Shown here piece by piece: positions 16,149-25,727 of a stretch of DNA of 64,000 nucleotides. How positions within the stretch are numbered: position 1 is the first letter of the stretch; each line of letters opens with the position of its first letter. Position numbers and translations under genes: made by a program. The DNA comes from Bacteroidia bacterium (GTDB lineage Bacteria > Bacteroidota > Bacteroidia > Bacteroidales > Prolixibacteraceae), in NCBI GenBank assembly GCA_025358025.1, contig JANYKW010000099.1:186001-250000 (forward strand), written 5' to 3'. Under the pieces are notes generated by a model, which saw nothing but the letters and a program-made list of their open reading frames with translations, was not told the DNA's origin and made no database searches.

Positions 16149-17969
16149 TTAAAGATTTTGCATGGAATGAAGTTTCTTGTAGATACCTTCTACGCTCAGC
16201 AATTGATCATGGGTGCCCCGCTCGACGATCTCTCCCTCATGGAAAACACAAATCTGGTCTGCTTTTTTGATAGTAGATAAGCGGTGGGCAATGACGATGG
16301 AGGTACGGTTCATCATCAGGTTCTCCAAAGCTTCCTGAACCAGTTTTTCAGATTCAGTATCCAACGCTGATGTTGCTTCGTCCAGGATCAATATTGGTGG
16401 ATTTTTCAATACGGCCCTGGCGATCGATATGCGCTGGCGCTGGCCTCCGGATAATTTTCCTCCCCTGTCTCCAATGTTTGTTTCGTATCCATCCGGAGAA
16501 GCGATAATAAAATCATGGGCATTGGCAACTTTGGCAGCTGCCATCACCTCTTCCAGGGTCGCTGTTTCAACTCCAAATGAGATGTTATTGAAAAAAGTGT
16601 CGTTAAAAAGTATGGGATCCTGGTTTACATTGCCCATTAAACCGCGCAGATCGGCTATTTTGTAATCCCTGATATCAGTTTCATCGACAAGTATACTTCC
16701 TGTGTTGATATCCCAGAAACGCGGCAGAAGATCTACAAAAGTTGATTTTCCGGATCCTGACTGTCCGACCAGGGCAATCGTTTTTCCTTTTTCAATTTTC
16801 AGGGAGACATTTTTTAAGACTTCATCATCAATGTATTTAAAACCAACATTTCTGTATTCGATAGTATATTTAAACTCCTTTACAGAAATTGCATCCTGTT
16901 TGTTGACGATATTATTTTCAGCAAGCAGTATCATGTCGATCCGTTCCATCGAAGCCAATCCTTTCTGAACTGAATAAAAGGCAGTTGAAAGGGATTTGGC
17001 TGGTTGAATGATGCTGTAGAAAAATCCAAGATAGGCAATAAAGCCTTGAGGTGTCAGGGAACTGGTATTGCTTAGAATTAACCTTCCTCCATACCACAAA
17101 ACAATGACGATTACGATGGTACCGAGCAGCTCACTGACAGGATGAGCCAGGTAGCGCCTCCACATCAGGCTGTTCATGATACGGTAATACTCCTGGTTTT
17201 GCCGGGCAAAGACCGTTTTCACCTTTTTTTCTGCATTGAATGCTTTGATAATCCGCAATCCTGAAAGAGATTCTTCGAGTGTGGAAAGCAACTCACCCAT
17301 CTTGTTCTGGCCTTGCATGGAAGGTTTTTTGAGGCTCTCACCAATTTTGGCGAGAAGGTATCCCACAACAGGGAGTAAAATCAAAACAAATAGTGTCAAC
17401 TCCCACGACATATAGATCATCGCAAAGAGGGAGATCAAAATGATCACCGGATCTTTAAACATCATCTCAATAGAATTGAAAATGGAGTTGTCTATCTCCT
17501 GCACATCTCCGGTGGCACGGGCTATGATGTCTCCTTTCCGCTCTTCCGAAAAAAAGCCCAATGGCAGAGAAAGAATTTTGTGGTAAATCTGGTTGCGGAT
17601 ATCGCATACTACCCCGTTGCGCAAGGGTACCATCACAAAGGAGGCGAGATAGGTAAATCCAACTTTTAGTATCACCATCAAAATGACGAATAATCCAAGG
17701 TACATCAGCGACTTCTCTTTGCCGCTGGTTTGTATCATTTCACTGATAAAATACAATAGATTGTCCTGTATACTCTTCATTGAAAAACTCCAGGTCTCCG
17801 GCTTGGCTACCACCTCTTGTGTTCCAAACAAAACGCCGAGTACAGGTGTCAGGGCAACAAACTGGAATGCGCCAAAAATGGCACCCAGGAGATTGAACAC
17901 AAAGTTCATAATAAGATAACCCTTGTAGGGTGGAAGAAAGCGGATCAATAATTTGTAAAGACCTTTCAC
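16149..17969 (-). CDS. ABC exporter, MsbA-like (fused membrane and ATPase domains)
   Basis: 606 residues, a half-transporter that works as a homodimer in the inner membrane. About six transmembrane helices occupy residues 15-310, starting PYKGYLIMNFVFNLLGAIFG. The nucleotide-binding domain then has Walker A GQSGSGKST (about residue 400), the signature LSGGQRQRISIARA and Walker B ILILDEATSALD, with the switch His in VIAHRLST. Length and order match lipid A/multidrug exporters of the MsbA group. The cargo cannot be named from sequence. It is transcribed alone between HU (convergent) and purB. Confidence 0.9.
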   Translation of the reverse strand: MKGLYKLLIRFLPPYKGYLIMNFVFNLLGAIFGAFQFVALTPVLGVLFGTQEVVAKPETWSFSMKSIQDNLLYFISEMIQTSGKEKSLMYLGLFVILMVILKVGFTYLASFVMVPLRNGVVCDIRNQIYHKILSLPLGFFSEERKGDIIARATGDVQEIDNSIFNSIEMMFKDPVIILISLFAMIYMSWELTLFVLILLPVVGYLLAKIGESLKKPSMQGQNKMGELLSTLEESLSGLRIIKAFNAEKKVKTVFARQNQEYYRIMNSLMWRRYLAHPVSELLGTIVIVIVLWYGGRLILSNTSSLTPQGFIAYLGFFYSIIQPAKSLSTAFYSVQKGLASMERIDMILLAENNIVNKQDAISVKEFKYTIEYRNVGFKYIDDEVLKNVSLKIEKGKTIALVGQSGSGKSTFVDLLPRFWDINTGSILVDETDIRDYKIADLRGLMGNVNQDPILFNDTFFNNISFGVETATLEEVMAAAKVANAHDFIIASPDGYETNIGDRGGKLSGGQRQRISIARAVLKNPPILILDEATSALDTESEKLVQEALENLMMNRTSIVIAHRLSTIKKADQICVFHEGEIVERGTHDQLLSVEGIYKKLHSMQNL

Positions 17970-18079
17970 ACTAAATCTTATAAGTTAATATTATGCTGAT
18001 GGTGAGTTTTTGGATTATCTCACAAATAAATTCAATCATTTATTCCCCCGGACAGGAGCAGACATTCCACTATACTGAT

Positions 18080-19432
18080 TTAATAATGAAATATTCCGGT
18101 ATAGTTTTGTGGTGTGATTTTTCTCAACTCGTCCTTGATTTCATTGGATACTGCTAGTTGATCAATAAACTCATGGAAGACGGATCGATCGATTTTTCGG
18201 TTGACCCTTGTCAGCTCTTTCAATGCTTCGAATGGGTTGGGATAACCTTCACGTCTCAAAATGGTCTGAATAGCTTCAGCCACGACACTCCAGTTGTCTT
18301 CGAGATCGCGGTTGATTATCTCTTCATTTAACAGCAATTTACAAAGTCCCTTCATGGTTGATTTGACCGATAACAAAGTATGTGCGAAGGGTACGCCGAC
18401 GTTACGCAGAACAGTAGAGTCTGTCAGGTCACGCTGAAGTCTGGAAATTGGCAATTTGGCAGACAGATGCTCAAAAAGTGCATTGGCAACTCCCAGATTT
18501 CCTTCGGAATTTTCAAAATCGATTGGATTTACCTTGTGCGGCATAGCAGAAGAACCAATCTCACCTTTTTTAATTTGTTGTTTGAAGTAGTTCATGGAGA
18601 CATAGCTCCAAAAGTCCCGGTCGAGGTCTAACAGAATGGTGTTGATCCTTTTCATGCAGTCAAATATTGCTGCATAATTGTCGTAATGGGCAATTTGTGT
18701 GGTTGTTTGTGACCTTTCCAGTTTCAGTGCATATTTTACAAAACGGTTGGAGAAACTGATCCAGTCGATAGATGGATAGGCCACATGATGCGCGTTGAAA
18801 TTGCCTGTTGCTCCACCAAATTTGGCATAGCAGGGGATTGCATTTAATTGCTGCAACTGGACTTCAAGTCTTTCGGCGAATACTTTAATTTCTTTCCCCA
18901 GAAGGGTAGGAGAGGCAGGCTGACCATGGGTTTTTGCCAGCATAGGAATACCTTTCCACTCACTGGAAAGTTCATTCAATTTTGCAAGCAGCTCGTGCAT
19001 GACAGGTAGATAAACTTCCTGAATGGCGTCCCGGATAGAGCAGGGAACCGCAGTATTATTGATATCCTGGGAGGTTAGGCCGAAATGGATAAATTCTTTG
19101 TGGGGAGCCAGTCCAAGCTGATCGAATTTTTCTTTTAAGAAATATTCTACGGCTTTTACATCGTGGTTTGTGACTTTTTCGATCTCTTTTATGCGACCTG
19201 CATCTTCCAGTGAAAACTGAAGGTACAAATTCCGTAGGTCGGTTAATGTCTGATCTGAAAGGGCAGTCAGCTGAGGAAGAGGAATCGCAGTCAGTGCAAT
19301 AAAATATTCAACTTCAACAAAAAGCCGGTATTTAATCAAGGCGAATTCCGAAAAATAATTTCCAAGCTCGGCTACTTTGTCGCGGTACCGTCCGTCGACA
19401 GGCGAGATGGCAGTTAACATCTGCAATTCCAT
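18080..19432 (-). CDS. purB: Adenylosuccinate lyase
   Basis: 450 residues. It makes AICAR and fumarate from SAICAR, and AMP and fumarate from adenylosuccinate, so it acts twice in purine synthesis. The start MELQMLTAISPVDGRYRDKV aligns with the E. coli protein. The superfamily signature is GSSAMPHKVNPIDFEN (about residue 295). The substrate-binding motifs TNHDVKAVEYF and FGLTSQDINNTA are present. Together these place it in the longer E. coli-like PurB class. A -7 element TACTTTTG (19458-19465 on the minus strand) lies about 25 bases upstream of the ATG. It is divergent from mqnA and has no pur neighbours. Confidence 0.97.
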   Translation of the reverse strand: MELQMLTAISPVDGRYRDKVAELGNYFSEFALIKYRLFVEVEYFIALTAIPLPQLTALSDQTLTDLRNLYLQFSLEDAGRIKEIEKVTNHDVKAVEYFLKEKFDQLGLAPHKEFIHFGLTSQDINNTAVPCSIRDAIQEVYLPVMHELLAKLNELSSEWKGIPMLAKTHGQPASPTLLGKEIKVFAERLEVQLQQLNAIPCYAKFGGATGNFNAHHVAYPSIDWISFSNRFVKYALKLERSQTTTQIAHYDNYAAIFDCMKRINTILLDLDRDFWSYVSMNYFKQQIKKGEIGSSAMPHKVNPIDFENSEGNLGVANALFEHLSAKLPISRLQRDLTDSTVLRNVGVPFAHTLLSVKSTMKGLCKLLLNEEIINRDLEDNWSVVAEAIQTILRREGYPNPFEALKELTRVNRKIDRSVFHEFIDQLAVSNEIKDELRKITPQNYTGIFHY

Positions 19433-19558
19433 CAGATAGCTTTTTACAATTAAAATGCAAAAGTAACAATTTCCGCGGTGTTACAGAAGTTCATTTAATA
19501 CCAACTTTTAGGGTATTCAAAGACAAACTTTCCTAAATTTGCCGAACAAAACGAAAAA

Positions 19559-20311
19559 ATGAATAAAATTAAGATATCTGCCATTACCTACCTGAATTCC
19601 AAGCCATTCCTTTATGGAATTACCCATTCATCGCTCATGGACTCAATCGAGCTGTCGCTTGATGTACCGTCAGTCTGTGCGGATAAGTTAAAAGCAGGAA
19701 CTGTTGATATCGGTCTCATCCCTGTTGCGGAGATGCCTAAGATTAAAGGTGCAACGATCGTGACTGATTATTGCATTTCCGCTTCGGGAAAAGTCAGAAC
19801 TGTCGTTTTGGCGAGCCAGGTTCCGTTGGGAGAAATTAAGACGATTGTGCTGGATTATCAATCCCGTACATCCGTACAGCTGGTAAGAATTCTGGCACGG
19901 GATTACTGGAAAATCCAGACTGAATGGAAGGATGGAACACCAAATTACATTCAGGAAGATATCAAAGGCAGTACTGCCGGTGTCATCATCGGGGATCGTG
20001 TTTTTGAAGCGGAGAAACGGTTTCCTTTTATCTATGATCTGGGTGAAGCGTGGAAGTCCCATACCGGGCTTGATTTTGTTTTTGCCTGTTGGGTAGCCAA
20101 CAAGCCCATTGAAACTTCCTTTGTTGAAAAATTCGCACAAGCACTCGGGGATGGAATAGTCCATATTCCTGAGGTAATTAATGAGTATCTGCAACTTTAT
20201 CCGGATTATCCCTTTGAAACGTATTTCAGGGAAAATATCTTTTACTATTTAGATGATTCAAAGCGAAAAGGGATGGAGTTGTTCCTGGAAGAGATAAAGG
20301 ATAAAGGATAA
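19559..20311 (+). CDS. mqnA: Chorismate dehydratase, futalosine menaquinone pathway
   Basis: 250 residues of the periplasmic-binding-protein fold that MqnA uses. It dehydrates chorismate to 3-enolpyruvyl-benzoate, the first step of futalosine-route menaquinone synthesis. Typical motifs are ISAITYLNSKPF at the start, VDIGLIPVAEM (about residue 50), DYQSRTSVQL and GDRVF. A -7 element TAAATTTG (19534-19541) lies 17 bases before the ATG. The last five residues (IKDKG) and the stop codon are encoded by the GATAAAG heptamer array that continues downstream, so the C-terminus seems to have been rewritten by the repeat. The other mqn genes are not here. Confidence 0.92.
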   Translation: MNKIKISAITYLNSKPFLYGITHSSLMDSIELSLDVPSVCADKLKAGTVDIGLIPVAEMPKIKGATIVTDYCISASGKVRTVVLASQVPLGEIKTIVLDYQSRTSVQLVRILARDYWKIQTEWKDGTPNYIQEDIKGSTAGVIIGDRVFEAEKRFPFIYDLGEAWKSHTGLDFVFACWVANKPIETSFVEKFAQALGDGIVHIPEVINEYLQLYPDYPFETYFRENIFYYLDDSKRKGMELFLEEIKDKG

Positions 20312-20335
20312 GAGGATAAAGGATAAAGGATAAAG
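20293..20335 (+). repeat. GATAAAG heptamer array at the 3' end of mqnA
   Basis: About six copies of GATAAAG, one interrupted, starting inside the coding sequence and supplying the mqnA stop codon. Between the array and crcB, 20371-20393 holds ACTCATAACTCATAACTCCTAAC, a second short repeat family. Confidence 0.9.
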
Positions 20336-20409
20336 TAAAAACGCCACAATCATGATCGCTGCTTCAGACTCATAACTCATAACTCCTAACTTTTTACCTA
20401 TCTTCGTGC

Positions 20410-20787
20410 ATGCTTAAAACATTGATTATTATTGGTTCCGGAAGTTTTTTGGGCGGTGTCGCCAGGTATCTCACCTCCAGGGTGGTGCAAAACAGTTTTG
20501 CATCGGCATTTCCTTATGGTACGATGGCAGTTAATTTGTTGGGTTGTTTGTTGATAGGTTTGATTTTTGGAATCTCTGAAAAAACAAATTTGATCAATGA
20601 TGAGTGGCGGATTTTTTTGACGGTGGGATTCTGCGGGGGATTTACAACGTTCTCCACTTTTGCCAATGAAAACATGACTTTGCTGAGAGACGGCAATTTT
20701 TTTTATTTCGCGCTATATACCGGATTGAGTGTTTTTTTGGGTTTAGTTGCAGTATTTTTTGGTAATGCCCTCACTAAATTATTTTAA
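20410..20787 (+). CDS. crcB: Fluoride ion channel FluC (CrcB)
   Basis: 125 residues with four predicted membrane helices, the standard size. It forms dual-topology dimers in the inner membrane that let toxic fluoride leave the cytosol. Family motifs are [11 protein letters not shown] near the start, [13 protein letters not shown] (the conserved Gly/Asn segment), and [13 protein letters not shown] with the Phe residues of the fluoride pathway. It is followed two bases later by a DUF190 gene. I looked for a crcB-type fluoride riboswitch in the 98 bases upstream and saw none; that stretch is repeats. TATCTTCG just before the ATG resembles a -7 element. Confidence 0.95.
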   Translation: MLKTLIIIGSGSFLGGVARYLTSRVVQNSFASAFPYGTMAVNLLGCLLIGLIFGISEKTNLINDEWRIFLTVGFCGGFTTFSTFANENMTLLRDGNFFYFALYTGLSVFLGLVAVFFGNALTKLF

Positions 20788-20789
20788 TC

Positions 20790-21161
20790 ATGGATGCCAA
20801 AACAGATGCCAGGATACTAAGGATTTTCGTTAGTTCGACCGACAAATTCAAAAATGGTTTACTTTATGAAACCCTTGTTTTTGCTGCGAAACGCTATGGT
20901 TTGTCCGGCGCTACCGTGCTGAAGGGAGTAATGGGCTTTGGATCAAGCAATGTAATAAGAAGCACGCGTTTTTGGGAGATAACGGAGAAGTTGCCCATCG
21001 TGGTCGAAATTGTTGATGAAGCGGAAAAAATTGAACTTTTCACAAAAAAAATACTCCCATGGTTTGATAAAATTAATACAGGTTGCCTGATCACCTCCGA
21101 GAAGGCTGATATCGTTCTCTTCAAGCAAGGGAAAAAGAAGGGAGGATTCCTCAGGTTCTAA
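20790..21161 (+). CDS. DUF190 family protein
   Basis: 123 residues, a small ferredoxin-like alpha/beta protein of the DUF190 family (PII-like fold). Recognisable parts are RILRIFVSSTDKFKNGLLYE, AAKRYGLSGATVLKGVMGFG and LPIVVEIVDEAEKIE. DUF190 genes often sit beside crcB, as here, two bases downstream, so the two are surely co-transcribed. The biochemical role is unknown; a regulatory or ligand-binding part in fluoride export is a reasonable guess from context only. Confidence 0.88.
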   Translation: MDAKTDARILRIFVSSTDKFKNGLLYETLVFAAKRYGLSGATVLKGVMGFGSSNVIRSTRFWEITEKLPIVVEIVDEAEKIELFTKKILPWFDKINTGCLITSEKADIVLFKQGKKKGGFLRF

Positions 21162-21264
21162 AAAGGATTTTAGAATGTTAAATATTGTTGTAAAGTTCTT
21201 GCAGGGATGGTATTTTAAAACCTCCAATTATTTTTTCCGTACAACATCCATAAAGTCAAAAGAC

Positions 21265-22416
21265 ATGATGAACAGAAAAATCTTTTTCCAAACGCTTGTT
21301 CTGCTATTTGGTCTTATGCTTTTAGTGAGCAGTTTTGTTTTTACGAAAGACCTTGGTTCGCTTCCTGCGGGAAACGATTCTCCGGTTAAACAATCTACAA
21401 TTTCAAAAATGAACTCATCCAGAGATAATAAAACAGGTAATCCATATTATTCGAGAACCGATCAGAAAAAGTTGAACATTCCTGATTCAGAATGGGAAAG
21501 GGTACTGCCCCACGATTTGTATGAGGTTGCCCGCAACAAAGCAACTGAGCGATCCTTCACAGGTAAATACTGGGATTTCACAGGCAAGGGTACCTATTAT
21601 TGTGCTGCATGCGGTTTTAGATTATTCCGTTCAGACGCCAAATTTGCCAGCGAGTGTGGTTGGCCCAGTTTTTTCGAACAGATTGATCCCAAAAGTGTGT
21701 TGTTTCATGAAGATCATAGTTTCGGGATGAACCGAACTGAGGCACTTTGCGGTCGTTGTGGCAGCCACCTTGGTCATCTTTTCAATGACGGACCTCAGCC
21801 TACCGGGAAGAGATATTGCATGAACTCAATTGCACTTGAATTTGAGACTGACGGATCTGTAGCGAATAGTTCAAAATCTGCAGAATTTGAGACTATTACC
21901 CTTGGGGGCGGGTGTTTTTGGTGCATTGAGGCAATCTACAAAGGTCTGAAAGGAGTTGAAAAGGTAACATCCGGTTATTCCGGGGGTAAATTGAGTAATC
22001 CTACTTACCGTGAGGTATGTAGCGGTGAAACTGGTCATGCGGAAGTGGTACAGCTAATTTTTGATCCGTTGCAGACAAGTTGCGAAGAGATACTGAAGGT
22101 CTTCTTTACAGTTCACGACCCTACAACTTTGAACCGTCAGGGTGCTGATGTGGGCAGCCAATACAGGTCTGTCATATTCTATCACAGCAAGGAGCAACAG
22201 GCAATAGCAATTGAACTGATTGATGCGCTCAACAAAGCCAAAGTTTTTGACAAACCTATCGTCACAGCGGTGGAAGCTGCACCAAAATTTTATGTCGCGG
22301 AAGATTATCACCAGGAGTATTACAGAATGCATAAGAATGAACCCTATTGCAAGGCTGTAATTCAACCGAAAATCGAAAAATTCGAAAAAGTGTTCAAGGA
22401 TAGAATCAGGAAATAA
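21265..22416 (+). CDS. msrBA: Exported peptide-methionine sulfoxide reductase, MsrB-MsrA fusion
   Basis: 383 residues from the ATG at 21265. The frame is open back to 21175, but only this start gives a clean signal or anchor segment (MMNRKIFFQTLVLLFGLMLL). The MsrB domain comes first (about residues 65-200), with two zinc CxxC pairs (YCAACGF, LCGRCGSH) and the catalytic Cys in RYCMNS. MsrA follows (about residues 215-375), with its catalytic GGCFWC motif. Together they repair both R and S epimers of methionine sulfoxide, here outside the cytosol. The B-then-A order is the reverse of the common MsrA-MsrB fusion. It ends 29 bases before a convergent gene. Confidence 0.93.
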   Translation: MMNRKIFFQTLVLLFGLMLLVSSFVFTKDLGSLPAGNDSPVKQSTISKMNSSRDNKTGNPYYSRTDQKKLNIPDSEWERVLPHDLYEVARNKATERSFTGKYWDFTGKGTYYCAACGFRLFRSDAKFASECGWPSFFEQIDPKSVLFHEDHSFGMNRTEALCGRCGSHLGHLFNDGPQPTGKRYCMNSIALEFETDGSVANSSKSAEFETITLGGGCFWCIEAIYKGLKGVEKVTSGYSGGKLSNPTYREVCSGETGHAEVVQLIFDPLQTSCEEILKVFFTVHDPTTLNRQGADVGSQYRSVIFYHSKEQQAIAIELIDALNKAKVFDKPIVTAVEAAPKFYVAEDYHQEYYRMHKNEPYCKAVIQPKIEKFEKVFKDRIRK

Positions 22417-22445
22417 TGGGCTGATTTGTTGATTAGCTAATTGGA

Positions 22446-23297
22446 TTATTCCAGGGGTCTGGCGATCATCACTCCCGTGGTCTTCTTGCTTTTGATAAGG
22501 TATTGGGTGAATGGTTCATTACTTACCACCACCTTCTGGATGGAAGATGAGGCATGCAGCATATAGACTCTTCCATCCTTTTTAAGCAAAATCCCAACGT
22601 GCGAGACATCGATTCCGGGGATGGAGGTGGTCAAAGTTACAATATCCCCGTCCCTGACCATTCCTTCAATACTTTCGAATTGGCTGACCGGAATAAAATA
22701 AATTTTCTGTGCCGAGACCTTCTCTTCGATGGCTTTTATTTGGGCAGTGGTAGCAGGATCATTGATCAGTTGCGGGTACTCCTGCGGGTGGGAACTCATG
22801 AAGTTAAGGGTTATCGGAAGTAATTTTCCGCCCATTTGAGCAGCCATTGACTGAACATGGCGACGATCTTCATTGTCCAGAATCCATTCGCTGAAATAGT
22901 GAAGCCGGCTTGCGTAACCATCCAATTTTCCTCCGCGGTAGCGAATACTTTCCAACGCTGAACAAAATGTCTCAATATTGGGTTTGTCACTCTTAACTGT
23001 TCGTGCAAGGGCAAGGCAATTCTCAGCAAAAGTAGTACAGTCGAGTTGATGAAGGTTGATGACCAGTTTTTCTTCTTTGGTTTTGTCAAGGGTTTTGGCA
23101 ACATAGGGAGTATTCAAAAAGTCGAGACCAATTTTTAGCATCAGATCACCCATTGGCAAGGATCTGTCCAAGGCGAACTTGTCAAGTTTCATCTGGATCA
23201 TTGCCTTATCCATGGATGAAATGACAATGTCAGATGCAATTAGTCTGCCACTTAAAGCGATTAAAATCAAGAATATAAAAGCTATTTTAGATTTCAT
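22446..23297 (-). CDS. DUF1460 family exported cysteine hydrolase (NlpC/P60-like fold)
   Basis: 283 residues from the ATG at 23295-23297, which begins a good signal peptide (MKSKIAFIFLILIALSGRLI). DUF1460 proteins are periplasmic, have a papain-like NlpC/P60 fold and are thought to act on peptidoglycan. The presumed nucleophile is the Cys in LHQLDCTTFAENCLAL. The presumed catalytic His is in IDVSHVGILLKKDGRVYMLH. It is monocistronic, with a roughly 170-base repeat-rich spacer upstream. The substrate is not visible from sequence. Confidence 0.87.
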   Translation of the reverse strand: MKSKIAFIFLILIALSGRLIASDIVISSMDKAMIQMKLDKFALDRSLPMGDLMLKIGLDFLNTPYVAKTLDKTKEEKLVINLHQLDCTTFAENCLALARTVKSDKPNIETFCSALESIRYRGGKLDGYASRLHYFSEWILDNEDRRHVQSMAAQMGGKLLPITLNFMSSHPQEYPQLINDPATTAQIKAIEEKVSAQKIYFIPVSQFESIEGMVRDGDIVTLTTSIPGIDVSHVGILLKKDGRVYMLHASSSIQKVVVSNEPFTQYLIKSKKTTGVMIARPLE

Positions 23298-23345
23298 AAT
23301 TGTGAATTTTCGATATAGAACATCCCAACTAAAAATAAAACAAAC

Positions 23346-23425
23346 AAACCCCACCTAACCACAAATTGCATAAATTGACACAAATAAACCCCGCCTTACG
23401 ACAAATTGCACAAATTGACACAAAT
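23346..23425. repeat. Two tandem copies of a 40-bp repeat
   Basis: Units at 23346-23385 and 23386-23425 both run from AAACCCC to TTGACACAAAT, differ at only a few positions, and have a period of exactly 40. They are followed by ACATCAACACATCAACC-type short repeats up to hisIE. A fragment with the same flavour (ACCACAGATTACACAAATCGC) recurs near 26384. Confidence 0.85.
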
Positions 23426-23471
23426 AAATCCTGACATCAACACATCAACCTATCTACTAATCAACGCATGA

Positions 23472-24071
23472 TCATTTGTGTCTGTTCTTCAGTTCTGTTG
23501 CCAGGTCTGAGATAGAGAATCCTTTGTGCGAAAGCAAAACCATCATGTGGTAAAGCAAATCGGAGGCTTCGTATAGGAGACGTTCGTCGTTGTTGGCCAT
23601 GGCTTCGATGACGGTTTCGACAGCTTCTTCACCCACTTTTTGGGCAATTTTGGCAGTGCCGGACTCAAAAAGCGAAGTGGTGTAGGATCCGGCGGGCATC
23701 TCCTTTTTGCGCCGGGCTATAAAATCCTGCAAAGTTTTGAGAAAGTAGAAATCGTCTGTCGGGTTGGACTCGTCCCAGCAGGTATCTGCTCCTGTATGGC
23801 ATACAGGACCTGTCGGAATTGCCTTTATCAAAAGGGTATCCTGATCGCAATCCTCCGTGATAGATACAACATGCAGGAAATTGCCTGACTCTTCGCCTTT
23901 GGTCCAAAGTCGCTTCCTTGTGCGGCTGAAGAAGGTAACTTGTCCGCACTGGACTGTTTTCTCGTATGCCTCCTGGTTCATAAAGCCCAGCATCAGGACT
24001 TTATTGGTATTTTGATCCTGAATAATTGCAGGGATGAGACCCGAGTGCTCTTTATTGAAGTTTATGGTCAT
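23472..24071 (-). CDS. hisIE: Bifunctional phosphoribosyl-AMP cyclohydrolase / phosphoribosyl-ATP pyrophosphatase
   Basis: 199 residues, the two-domain HisIE. The N-terminal cyclohydrolase (residues 1-105) has LMLGFMNQEAYEKT, FFSRTRKRLWTKGEESGN, and the zinc/metal region with DCDQDTLL and CHTGADTCW. The C-terminal pyrophosphatase (about residues 110-199) is the all-alpha MazG-like fold, with KIAQKVGEEAVETVIEA and DLLYHMMVLL. It carries out steps 2 and 3 of histidine synthesis. It is the last gene of the his operon, separated from hisF by 154 bases of short-period repeats (TTTGAAAA and GATGTGCCGATG blocks). Confidence 0.97.
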   Translation of the reverse strand: MTINFNKEHSGLIPAIIQDQNTNKVLMLGFMNQEAYEKTVQCGQVTFFSRTRKRLWTKGEESGNFLHVVSITEDCDQDTLLIKAIPTGPVCHTGADTCWDESNPTDDFYFLKTLQDFIARRKKEMPAGSYTTSLFESGTAKIAQKVGEEAVETVIEAMANNDERLLYEASDLLYHMMVLLSHKGFSISDLATELKNRHK

Positions 24072-24074
24072 ATT

Positions 24075-24215
24075 TTACAAATTTGAAAATTTGAAAATTG
24101 GTTGATTTGCCGATGAGCTATTTTGCGATGTGCCGATGTGATGATGGGTTGATGAAATGAAGATTAGATCCCTTATAACTCTCAACACTCAACACTTTGA
24201 CTCATAACACATAAC
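24075..24215. repeat. Mixed short-period repeats between hisF and hisIE
   Basis: TTTGAAAATTTGAAAATTGG, then imperfect GATGTGCCGATGTGATGATG units, then CTCAACACTCAACAC and CTCATAACACATAAC blocks, one after another. No gene, hairpin or promoter is evident in this 154-base gap. Confidence 0.8.
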
Positions 24216-24225
24216 TATTTTAGTA

Positions 24226-24978
24226 TTATCTGACATTGATCCCGGCATTGCGAAGATAATGCTTTAAATCCGGTATAGCGATTTCACCAAAATGGAAAAT
24301 GCTGGCTGCCAAACCGGCATCTGCTTTTCCGTTGATGAAAAGGTCGGCAAAATGTTCCATGGTTCCGGCTCCGCCGGAGGCAATTAATGGGATGGTGAGC
24401 ATTCCGGCAAGATGAGCCAGGGCCTCGTTGGCAAAACCATTTTTTGTGCCGTCGTGATTCATGGAGGTGAAAAGGATCTCTCCGGCACCCCTATTTTCGA
24501 CTTCTCTGGCCCAGGAGAAAAGCTCTTTCCCTGTGCGGATTCGTCCGCCATGCATGGTGGCTTCCCAGTGGTTATTCTCCTCACGGGCATCGATTGCCAC
24601 CACCACGAACTGGCTTCCAAAATACCGGACCAGGTCATCTATCAGCTGAGGATTTTTAATAGCAGATGAGTTAATGGAGATTTTGTCCGCACCTGCAGCA
24701 AGCAGTGCATCAGCATCCTTTAGTTCGCTGATACCTCCTCCTACAGTGAATGGGATGTTGAGGTTAAAAGCTATGCGCTTAACAAGTTCGACAAATGTCT
24801 TTCGTCCTTCGTGGGTTGCTGTGATATCGAGAAAGACTAATTCGTCTGCCCCCTGTTCGGAATAGCGCCTGCCCAATTCAACAGGATCGCCTACTTCGCG
24901 GATGTTGACAAAATTGACCCCTTTGACAGTCTGCCCGTTGCGGATATCCAGACAGGGAATAATGCGTTTGCTCAGCAT
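24226..24978 (-). CDS. hisF: Imidazole glycerol phosphate synthase, cyclase subunit
   Basis: 250 residues, a TIM barrel. With HisH it turns PRFAR plus ammonia into imidazole glycerol phosphate and AICAR. It starts [20 protein letters not shown], with the catalytic Asp in CLDI. The barrel-strand motifs [28 protein letters not shown] and LIASGGAGT are intact. The second catalytic Asp lies in [11 protein letters not shown]. It is 11 bases downstream of hisA, in the canonical order H-A-F. Confidence 0.98.
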   Translation of the reverse strand: MLSKRIIPCLDIRNGQTVKGVNFVNIREVGDPVELGRRYSEQGADELVFLDITATHEGRKTFVELVKRIAFNLNIPFTVGGGISELKDADALLAAGADKISINSSAIKNPQLIDDLVRYFGSQFVVVAIDAREENNHWEATMHGGRIRTGKELFSWAREVENRGAGEILFTSMNHDGTKNGFANEALAHLAGMLTIPLIASGGAGTMEHFADLFINGKADAGLAASIFHFGEIAIPDLKHYLRNAGINVR

Positions 24979-24989
24979 GATTGAAATTT

Positions 24990-25727
24990 TTACAAGAAAT
25001 TGACAGTGTTTATTTTTCCTATCTCTTCCATTGAGATTTTTCCTTCGTAAATGGCTTTTCCTACTATGACAGCCGGAACGCCGATTTTTTCCAGATCAAG
25101 AATATCCTGAATCGAACTAACTCCACCGCTGGCAATAATATAAATACCCGGAATCTGCTGAAGCATCTCTTTATACATCTCAATGGAGGGACCGGTAAAC
25201 ATTCCATCACGGCTGATATCCGTGCTTATTACTTTGTCTATCCCTTTTTTCTGCCAACTAAGGATGAAAGCCAAGAGATCGAGACCACTATCTTCGGTCC
25301 AACCGCTTACAGCAATCTTTCCTTCAGATGCATCGGCTCCCAGGATGATCCTTTCTGATCCGTATGTTTCGATCCATTTGTGCAAAACCCCTGGTGATTT
25401 AACGGCCACACTTCCCCCGGTGATCATATCTGCTCCAGCTTCGAAAGCCGTTTCTACATCATTGTCACTCTTGAGTCCGCCGCCAAAATCTATCGTCAAA
25501 GTTGTGTGGAGGGCAATACGCTCAAGCACTTTATGGTTAATGATGTGATGTGCTTTGGCGCCATCCAGGTCTACCAGGTGTAAACGCTGCAGACCGTAGG
25601 CCTCAAACATTTTGGCCACTTCAAGGGGATCCTCGTTGTAAATGGTCTTCCTGCTATAGTCGCCCTGACTGAGTCGAACACATTTTCCGTCAATAATATC
25701 TATGGCAGGGATGATTTCAATACTCAT
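24990..25727 (-). CDS. hisA: ProFAR isomerase
   Basis: 245 residues, TIM barrel. It isomerises ProFAR to PRFAR in histidine synthesis. [24 protein letters not shown] holds the first catalytic Asp (in AIDI). FGGGLKSD and [19 protein letters not shown] hold the second catalytic Asp and phosphate site, and IIASGGVSS the second phosphate loop. Its start overlaps the hisH stop by 4 bases, indicating translational coupling. It shares the fold with the downstream hisF, from which it probably arose by ancient duplication. Confidence 0.98.
   Translation of the reverse strand: MSIEIIPAIDIIDGKCVRLSQGDYSRKTIYNEDPLEVAKMFEAYGLQRLHLVDLDGAKAHHIINHKVLERIALHTTLTIDFGGGLKSDNDVETAFEAGADMITGGSVAVKSPGVLHKWIETYGSERIILGADASEGKIAVSGWTEDSGLDLLAFILSWQKKGIDKVISTDISRDGMFTGPSIEMYKEMLQQIPGIYIIASGGVSSIQDILDLEKIGVPAVIVGKAIYEGKISMEEIGKINTVNFL

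Noticed and set aside
20312-20409. Fluoride riboswitch before crcB
   Set aside because: The spacer is made of two short repeat families and has none of the conserved crcB-motif sequence or pseudoknot.
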